Assembly (NCBI GenBank): GCA_007123655.1
Contig: SKKR01000191.1
Coordinates: 1-5,319, forward strand
DNA from: Thermomicrobiaceae bacterium
Lineage (GTDB): Bacteria; Chloroflexota; Chloroflexia; Thermomicrobiales; Thermomicrobiaceae
Reading direction: 5' to 3'
Length of the DNA stretch: 5,319 bases
The notes below the pieces were generated by a model, which saw only the letters and a list, made by a program, of their open reading frames with translations, was not told where the DNA came from and made no database searches. The translations under genes were made by a program, and so were the position numbers. Shown in pieces: positions 1-4,300 of this stretch (position 1 is the first letter of the stretch; each line of letters starts with the position of its first letter).

Positions 1-1012
1 GGAACCAGATCCCGGCAATCGCGAACAGAATGAGCATACCCGCGACAAGCGCGATCGGCCAGATCGGTGAACCGCGGCGTCGGCGACGGGGTGGCGGAGG
101 TGGTCTCCGGCCTCCCCGGCCGGCGGCACCGGCCGGCATCGCCCGGGTGCGGTCCGGAGTTGCTGCCGACATGATCCGGGTCTCTTCCTCGCTGGATGGA
201 GGATTCTGGATCGCAGAAAGCATCTCGCTCGCGCTCTCGAAGCGGTCTTCAGGCTCTTTCGCCAGCGCCTTTATCACAACGAGTGCGAGCCCCGGCGGGA
301 TGTTTTCGTTCAGTTGACGCGGGTCTGGAGGCTGTTCGTTGACGTGCTGGTACATCACCTGCAGCGGGTTCTCGCCGGGAAACGGCAGGCGCCCGGTCAG
401 CATTTCGAACAGCAGCACCCCTGCCGCGTAAAGGTCCGCCGGGGGACCAACTTCACCGGCGCGCGCCTGTTCTGGCGCCATGTAGGCGGCGGTGCCGAGC
501 GCCATTCCGGTGTCGGTCAGGCCGGCGTCCAGCGCGCCGCGTGCAATGCCGAAGTCCGAGATCTTCGCGGTTCCGTGCTGATCGACCAGTACGTTCTGTG
601 GCTTGACGTCCCGGTGAACGATGCCGGCGTCGTGGATCGCCTGCAGTCCCTGCAGCACGTCGCGCATGACCGACGATGCCTCGTCCGGGGTCAACTGACC
701 GCGGCCGCGCAGATATTCTTTCAGGTTCGGGCCGTCGACCCATTCCATGACCATGTAGAGCGTGGAATCGTCATGGCCGTAATCGAACACGTCGACGATA
801 TTGCGGTGACGCACGGCGGCCGCGGCTCGGGCCTCACGCTCGAACCGCAGAGCGAACCGTTCGTCGTTGGCATATTGGGAGCGAAGAATCTTGATCGCGA
901 CGGGCCGATTAAGGTTTGTGTCCTCGGCGAGATAGGTCTCGGCGAAGCTTCCCTGGCCTAGTTGCCGGGTGAGTTTGTAGCGTCCGGCAATGACATCAGG
1001 GGTTTCCGACAC
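1..1012 (-). CDS. PknB-type transmembrane Ser/Thr protein kinase (C-terminus cut by window edge)
   Basis: A eukaryotic-like Ser/Thr kinase that transfers the ATP gamma-phosphate to Ser/Thr of cytoplasmic proteins; 337 residues are visible, from a GTG start at 1012. All Hanks motifs are present: Gly-rich loop GQGSFAET (19-26), VAIK with Lys41, alpha-C Glu60, HRD (133-135) with Lys137 and Asn140, DFG (153-155), APE (179-181), DLYAAG (193-198) and Arg257. The activation loop carries Thr166 and Thr168. After the kinase domain (about 12-270) comes an acidic EEETRIM patch, then a polyproline and polyarginine juxtamembrane (304-313), then a hydrophobic helix from about 317 that continues to the edge. 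This implies N-in/C-out topology with an unseen outer domain (in relatives PASTA, WD40, NHL or none). The start is supported by AGGAGG four bases upstream, with no in-frame ATG nearby. It lies 154 bases downstream of the sortase gene on the same strand. Family is certain; substrate is unknown. Confidence 0.95.
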   Translation of the reverse strand, partial: MSETPDVIAGRYKLTRQLGQGSFAETYLAEDTNLNRPVAIKILRSQYANDERFALRFEREARAAAAVRHRNIVDVFDYGHDDSTLYMVMEWVDGPNLKEYLRGRGQLTPDEASSVMRDVLQGLQAIHDAGIVHRDVKPQNVLVDQHGTAKISDFGIARGALDAGLTDTGMALGTAAYMAPEQARAGEVGPPADLYAAGVLLFEMLTGRLPFPGENPLQVMYQHVNEQPPDPRQLNENIPPGLALVVIKALAKEPEDRFESASEMLSAIQNPPSSEEETRIMSAATPDRTRAMPAGAAGRGGRRPPPPPRRRRRGSPIWPIALVAGMLILFAIAGIWF

Positions 1013-1016
1013 GGTC

Positions 1017-1022
1017 CCTCCT
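1017..1022 (-). promoter_or_regulatory. Ribosome-binding site of the kinase gene
   Basis: Read on the minus strand this is AGGAGG, a full Shine-Dalgarno match, followed by GACC and then the GTG start at 1012-1010. It fixes the kinase start, because residues 10 onward (GRYKLTRQLGQG) are the usual beginning of a PknB-like catalytic domain. Confidence 0.8.
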
Positions 1023-1068
1023 CACGGATCCGGTTTGTCCGGCCGCATGATCGATTCCCGGAGCATTC

Positions 1069-1074
1069 ATTCTA
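1069..1074 (-). promoter_or_regulatory. Candidate -10 box for an independent kinase promoter
   Basis: The minus strand reads TAGAAT (5 of 6 matches to TATAAT), which would place a transcription start near 1062 and leave a leader of about 50 bases before the GTG. The same hexamer occurs upstream of the sortase gene. I see no convincing TTGACA-like box 16-19 bases further upstream, so the call rests on the -10 and its position. If real, the kinase need not depend on readthrough from the sortase gene. Confidence 0.35.
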
Positions 1075-1117
1075 CTGCGCGGGATCAGGATCGCCGGCTG
1101 CCGGCCGACACGAACAA

Positions 1118-1141
1118 TGCGCGGGGCGCTGGCCCCACGCA
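1118..1141 (-). terminator. Strong hairpin between sortase and kinase genes, possible attenuating terminator
   Basis: A 24-base inverted repeat: TGCG pairs with CGCA and GGGGC with GCCCC, separated by a single C/A mismatch, with a GCTG loop (9 paired bases plus the mismatch). In the leftward direction it begins 25 bases past the sortase stop and is followed by ATTGTTCG, a weak U-rich run. It could act as a partial terminator or as an mRNA-stabilising 3' structure between two co-directional genes. The poor U-tract keeps confidence low. Confidence 0.35.
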
Positions 1142-1166
1142 TGAGCACATTCGTACGAATTCCAGG

Positions 1167-2060
1167 TTACCCGTCAACCGGTTTGGCAACGACGATGACA
1201 CGGTGGTCGTTAATGCCGTACGGCCAGCACGTTACGAGCGTCAATCGCTCATCCGGCATGTTGGCCAGAAACTGACCGGTTGCGAGTCGCTCTTCCATCG
1301 AGACGCCGATTTCCCTGCGCATGTGGACCTCTTCGACCACGTAGGTGTAGTCGCCGTTCTCGGTGGACACGGATACCTCATTGCCGATTTCGATATGCTC
1401 AAGGGTGCGGAAGACTTCACCTTCCCAGTCGTTGTGTCCGGTGATGACCATGTTGCCCTTCTCGCCGGGGCGGGCGGACGTCTTGTGATGCCCGGCGGCA
1501 TAGGACGCAACTTCCCATTCCCGGACGCGCTGGCCCTCAACTTCCTGGACCTCGTAGCCGACCTGAACGATCTCGGTATCGATATTGACCGCCGGAATCC
1601 GCAGATGTGTCGGCTTCGGCGGTTTGTTCTCCTCGGGCTCGTTCTCGATCGCCGCGTTTGCCTGGAGCCCGGAGATTGAGGTAGCGCGGTCATTACTCTG
1701 CACCGAGTCGTGAAGGGTCTTCGGATTTGGTCCCGGACCTGATGAGGGTTCCTGCTCCGGATCGTCCTCATCCTCGTCATCTGCGAGTTCAGCGATCGCC
1801 GGCAGCTCACTTGGATCGGATGCCGCTTCTCCGGACGACTCCGATTCACCATTTTCGGTCGTGCCACCGAACGCGGCGATCCGGTCTCGCATTTCAGCTT
1901 CCTGAATCGCCCGCGACGCCGGAATGGCAAGGGCGAGGCCGAACATCAGAATGGCAAAGAGAATCATTAACCCGCTAAACGGCACCGCACTCCGTCTCGG
2001 GGTAGCGCCGCTGGTCGTCGCAGTCGGGATCCGTACCAACCGAGTTGTGTTTGTTGCCAC
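1167..2060 (-). CDS. Membrane-anchored sortase (cysteine transpeptidase)
   Basis: A sortase of 297 residues, which cleaves a C-terminal sorting signal on exported proteins and joins them to a cell-surface amine. Segments in order: a Thr-rich basic tail (1-26), one transmembrane helix (about 28-47), an acidic low-complexity linker (about 66-145, with an Asp/Glu run at 94-102), then the sortase beta-barrel (about 151-295) opening with LRIPAVNID. The catalytic triad is visible: His209 in TGHND, Cys278 in LTLVTCWPYG and Arg287 in DHRVIVVAKP. The motif WEVASYAAGHHKTSARPGE (182-200) resembles Chloroflexota sortases; I cannot assign class D or E. No N-terminal cleavage site is obvious, so it should be N-in/C-out with the active site outside. 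The start is GTG at 2060 with a weak GGGGGA seven bases upstream. No substrate with a sorting signal is in the window. It is divergent from parA and upstream of the kinase gene. Confidence 0.93.
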   Translation of the reverse strand: MATNTTRLVRIPTATTSGATPRRSAVPFSGLMILFAILMFGLALAIPASRAIQEAEMRDRIAAFGGTTENGESESSGEAASDPSELPAIAELADDEDEDDPEQEPSSGPGPNPKTLHDSVQSNDRATSISGLQANAAIENEPEENKPPKPTHLRIPAVNIDTEIVQVGYEVQEVEGQRVREWEVASYAAGHHKTSARPGEKGNMVITGHNDWEGEVFRTLEHIEIGNEVSVSTENGDYTYVVEEVHMRREIGVSMEERLATGQFLANMPDERLTLVTCWPYGINDHRVIVVAKPVDG

Positions 2061-2103
2061 GAAGCCGTCCCCCGGTTACTCGTCGGCTCACCTGTCGCTG
2101 ACA

Positions 2104-2109
2104 ATTCTA
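2104..2109 (-). promoter_or_regulatory. Candidate -10 box of the sortase promoter
   Basis: The minus strand reads TAGAAT, placing a transcription start near 2097 and a leader of about 36 bases before the sortase GTG. A CTGG-N6-CCAG dyad lies just upstream, in the spacer. No good -35 hexamer is visible (the 17-base position reads ATGCGT), so activator dependence or an alternative sigma factor is possible. Confidence 0.4.
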
Positions 2110-2110
2110 C

Positions 2111-2124
2111 CTGGTTTTAGCCAG
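2111..2124. repeat. Short inverted repeat in the sortase promoter spacer
   Basis: CTGG and CCAG are separated by six A/T-rich bases (TTTTAG) and lie immediately upstream of the TAGAAT box, where a repressor or activator could sit. The arms are only four bases long, so chance occurrence is quite possible; position is the main argument. Confidence 0.25.
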
Positions 2125-2138
2125 AAACGCATCAGGAA

Positions 2139-2164
2139 TGTGGGACAACAGGGCACGGCCCACA
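2139..2164. repeat. Inverted repeat TGTGGG-N14-CCCACA in the divergent intergenic region
   Basis: Perfect six-base arms flank a 14-base centre that itself holds GGGC-ACG-GCCC, an alternative hairpin sharing the right arm. It lies upstream of both candidate promoters, outside both predicted transcripts, so a DNA-level role (operator) is more likely than an RNA structure. No regulator is identified. Confidence 0.3.
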
Positions 2165-2246
2165 GATCCCGAACGACATATCGCCACGGGATTCCCGCAA
2201 CTTCCGGCGACTTCACTCGTTGAAACGTGTTAAGATCGAGAGAGCC

Positions 2247-2276
2247 GTGACTTTTGGTCACCGAATCTGCTACGCT
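2247..2276 (+). promoter_or_regulatory. Candidate parAB promoter with an embedded dyad
   Basis: A GTGACT -35-like box (2247-2252), an 18-base spacer and a TGC-TACGCT extended -10 (TGN at 2268-2270, hexamer 2271-2276) would start transcription near 2283, about 36 bases before the parA GTG. The -35 forms the left arm of GTGAC-TTTTG-GTCAC (2247-2261), a perfect five-base inverted repeat that could be an operator, for example for autoregulation. The -10 hexamer is weak (3 of 6) but the TGN extension helps. Confidence 0.4.
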
Positions 2277-2307
2277 ACAAGCAGCGGGTCATCGTCGTTC
2301 ACAGACT

Positions 2308-2311
2308 GGAG
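2308..2311 (+). promoter_or_regulatory. Ribosome-binding site that sets the parA start
   Basis: GGAG followed by seven bases and then GTG at 2319. This supports the internal GTG over the far upstream TTG at 2220, which would add 33 residues with no resemblance to ParA. Confidence 0.65.
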
Positions 2312-2318
2312 CGAACGC

Positions 2319-3110
2319 GTGCCGACCGTCATTGCCTTTTTCAACCAGAAAGGCGGGACAGCCAAAACGACGAGCACGCTCAACGTGGGCGCGGCGCTTG
2401 TTGAACGCGGCAGGCGCGTCCTGGCGATTGATCTCGACCCCCAGGCGAGCCTCACGATGGCGCTGGGCGTGGACGTCATCAATCTACAGCAATCGATCTA
2501 CGATCTGCTGTCGGATCCAGATGTGCCGCTGGACGACGTCGTACTGTCCACCACGGTCGAAGGCATGGACTTGATCCCGAGCCATCCCGACCTGGCGGCG
2601 GCGGAGCTCGAACTGCTGAACGAACTCGAGCGGGAGCGACGGCTGGAACGAATTCTCGATGACCAGATGCTGGACAGATACGATCTCGTCGTCATCGACA
2701 GCCCGCCGTCACTGAACATTCTCAGTATCAACGTCCTCGTGGCGTCGGACACGCTCGTCATTCCGATCGAGCCACACCCGCTTTCATTGATGGTGCTCAG
2801 ACGGCTGTTCGAGACGGTCAACCGGATCTATCGGTTGAACCCGAACCTGACGGTTGCCGGCTTTCTTCCCACCAAGGTGCACCATTCGTCCCGGCTCGCG
2901 GCCGACATGATCGAGATGCTGCGCGAGCAGTTCCCTCACGTTCGGCTGCTGCCGCCGATCCCCCTCTCGGTTAAGAGCGCTGAATCGATCGTGGATCACA
3001 CCTCGATCCTGCAGTACATGCCGAACTCCCCGCTTTCGACGGCGTACCGAGATGCCGCCAGAGCGCTCGAGGAGCAGGTAGCCCCGGAGGTTGGACATGT
3101 CCGTTCCTAA
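2319..3110 (+). CDS. parA: ParA/Soj-type partitioning ATPase
   Basis: A ParA-family ATPase of 263 residues, the usual length for short chromosomal (Soj-like) ParA. It binds ATP, dimerises on nucleoid DNA and is stimulated by ParB, moving or orienting parS-bound DNA. Visible motifs: deviant Walker A KGGTAKTT (11-18) with signature Lys11 and P-loop Lys16, Walker A' DLDPQAS (38-44) with Asp40, Walker B VVIDSPPS (124-131) with Asp127, then PIEPHPLSLMVLRRL, the usual segment after Walker B. The Walker A has Ala where most members have Gly before the P-loop Lys, and Walker B has Ser where Cys is common; both are tolerated variants. There is no N-terminal helix-turn-helix, which argues against the long plasmid P1/F type. 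The start is GTG at 2319 with GGAG seven bases upstream. The stop overlaps parB. ParA also resembles MinD and other deviant Walker ATPases, but the following parB settles the role. Confidence 0.93.
   Translation: MPTVIAFFNQKGGTAKTTSTLNVGAALVERGRRVLAIDLDPQASLTMALGVDVINLQQSIYDLLSDPDVPLDDVVLSTTVEGMDLIPSHPDLAAAELELLNELERERRLERILDDQMLDRYDLVVIDSPPSLNILSINVLVASDTLVIPIEPHPLSLMVLRRLFETVNRIYRLNPNLTVAGFLPTKVHHSSRLAADMIEMLREQFPHVRLLPPIPLSVKSAESIVDHTSILQYMPNSPLSTAYRDAARALEEQVAPEVGHVRS
3086..3090 (+). promoter_or_regulatory. parB ribosome-binding site inside the end of parA
   Basis: GGAGG lies six bases before the ATG at 3097 and inside the parA reading frame. It rules out the in-frame TTG at 3091, which directly abuts the site with no spacer. 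Confidence 0.85.
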
Positions 3111-4167
3111 AAAGGGTCGTCGCCGGTTCACGGTAGATTCACTTTTCGAGGATACCTCGCCGCGTGCCGCCGGGGTGCGTGACCTTGTCGACGCCAAGGA
3201 GATCGATGTCGAACGGATCAGTCCGGATCCTGGCCAGCCCAGGCAGACATTCGATCAGGACGCGCTCGAGGAACTGGCCAGTTCGATCCGCCAGGAAGGT
3301 GTGCTCCAACCGATCGCTGTCCGCTACGACGGCGAAGACGATCACTATGTGATCCTCCACGGCGAGCGGCGCTGGCGAGCCGCTCAGATTGCCGGACTGT
3401 CATCGATTCCGGCGATCGTCCGCGAAGTTCCGGAAGAGCGGCGGCTGATTCACCAGCTCATGGAGAACGTGGTTCGGGAGGACCTGAATGCTGTGGACCG
3501 GGCGGCGGCGCTGCGTGCCTTGAAGCGGCAGATGGATGATGCACCCTGGGAGCGGGTAGCGGAGGCGGTCGGGATTCGACGGAGCCGCCTGTTTCAGCTT
3601 CTGAGCACGGAGAAACTGGCCGGGCCCGTCCAGGACCGTATTCGCGCCGGCGAGCTTTCCGAAAAACAGACCCGGGCGCTGCAGAGTCTGTCCACGGGTG
3701 CTCAGCAAGCGCTCGGGGAGCTGATTCTGGCCGGGGCGACGGATGACGAAGTGCGAGAGATCAGCCGTCAGCTGCGGGCAGACCCGTCATATGAAGAACT
3801 CGATGACGACGCGCTCACGAGCCGGATTCAGGGCATGTACCAGGCTGCGCGTAGCGCCGAACCGGCTTCCGGGCCCGAGGCTGACCAGCTTGTCGACGCC
3901 CTGCGGGATCTCACCGGAATCCGGGAACTGCCGGAGGACCGGGGCCGTGCGCTGCAGGACGTTGAATCCGAACTAGGCCCGGGGGATTTCGACGCCGGCA
4001 GACTGACCGATGATGTACAGCATCTGGGTTACCGACTGAGCCGCGTCGTGGCGGGTGAGTCCGATGCGACTATTGCCCCCAGGCAGCTTCGTGCGCTGCG
4101 GCGCCTGATCGATCTGGCGCTAAAGGCCCAGCGATCCCGCAAACCAGGGGCATTTCCCTCGCATTGA
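3097..4167 (+). CDS. parB: ParB/Spo0J-type chromosome partitioning protein (CTPase clamp)
   Basis: A ParB protein of 356 residues, at the long end for chromosomal ParB. It loads at parS as a CTP-dependent sliding clamp and stimulates ParA. Regions in order: a basic N-terminal tail KKGRRRF (5-11), the part that in relatives triggers ParA ATPase; the N-terminal domain with QPRQTFD (47-53), GERRWRAA (89-96, CTP-binding) and ENVVREDLN (123-131, the ENxxR motif); a helix-turn-helix region (about 151-195) containing AEAVGIRRSRLFQLL; then a C-terminal part (about 214-356) with an acidic stretch and a basic end, where the dimerisation domain should be. ENVVR replaces the common ENLQR. The start is ATG at 3097 with GGAGG six bases upstream, overlapping parA by 14 bases, so translational coupling is likely. 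No rsmG/mnmG neighbours and no consensus parS are in view. Noc is an alternative, but the adjacent parA favours ParB. Confidence 0.93.
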   Translation: MSVPKKGRRRFTVDSLFEDTSPRAAGVRDLVDAKEIDVERISPDPGQPRQTFDQDALEELASSIRQEGVLQPIAVRYDGEDDHYVILHGERRWRAAQIAGLSSIPAIVREVPEERRLIHQLMENVVREDLNAVDRAAALRALKRQMDDAPWERVAEAVGIRRSRLFQLLSTEKLAGPVQDRIRAGELSEKQTRALQSLSTGAQQALGELILAGATDDEVREISRQLRADPSYEELDDDALTSRIQGMYQAARSAEPASGPEADQLVDALRDLTGIRELPEDRGRALQDVESELGPGDFDAGRLTDDVQHLGYRLSRVVAGESDATIAPRQLRALRRLIDLALKAQRSRKPGAFPSH

Positions 4168-4214
4168 TCCGGGCCATCATGAACACCACGGAACACTCAC
4201 CCGTCGCGAATGGT

Positions 4215-4246
4215 AACCGACGTGTGACCCTTCCCGGGAATCGGTT
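4215..4246 (+). terminator. Possible 3' hairpin after parB
   Basis: AACCGA (4215-4220) and TCGGTT (4241-4246) are perfect six-base arms around a 20-base centre containing the palindrome TTCCCGGGAA (4231-4240). It sits 48 bases after the parB stop in a convergent gap. No U-tract follows (CTGGGTGGCG), so it is not a classical intrinsic terminator; a Rho-dependent end with a stabilising hairpin is equally possible. Confidence 0.25.
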
Positions 4247-4262
4247 CTGGGTGGCGGGGTCG

Positions 4263-4300
4263 AGCTACTGAGGTCTCGCGAACGACTGAGCTCAGTGGCT
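4263..4300. repeat. Inverted repeat across the aminotransferase stop codon
   Basis: AGCTACTGAG (4263-4272) and CTCAGTGGCT (4291-4300) can pair over ten positions with one U-G wobble in plus-strand RNA, around an 18-base loop. The right arm overlaps a perfect 12-base palindrome ACTGAGCTCAGT (4285-4296), which includes the stop codon of the leftward gene (4292-4294). It is placed to end or insulate convergent transcripts, but has no U-tract on either strand. Confidence 0.3.

Noticed and set aside
314..961. 215-codon plus-strand reading frame opposite the kinase
   Set aside because: The opposite strand encodes a kinase with every Hanks motif in order; this frame has no family resemblance.
1030..1042. 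CCGG-N5-CCGG hairpin just before the kinase ribosome-binding site, as a riboswitch or RNA thermometer
   Set aside because: The four-base arms are a common chance motif in GC-rich DNA and do not mask the AGGAGG.
990..1679. 229-codon plus-strand reading frame opposite the sortase gene
   Set aside because: It is the antisense shadow of a gene with an intact sortase active site. It has no recognisable motif, and long antisense frames are expected in GC-rich codon use.
2220..2318. Upstream TTG start giving ParA 33 extra residues
   Set aside because: The extension has no ParA similarity, contains the candidate promoter, and the GTG at 2319 has a GGAG at good spacing and gives the family length.
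3091..3096. TTG start for parB two codons upstream of the ATG
   Set aside because: It directly abuts GGAGG, leaving no spacer for initiation; the ATG at 3097 has six-base spacing.
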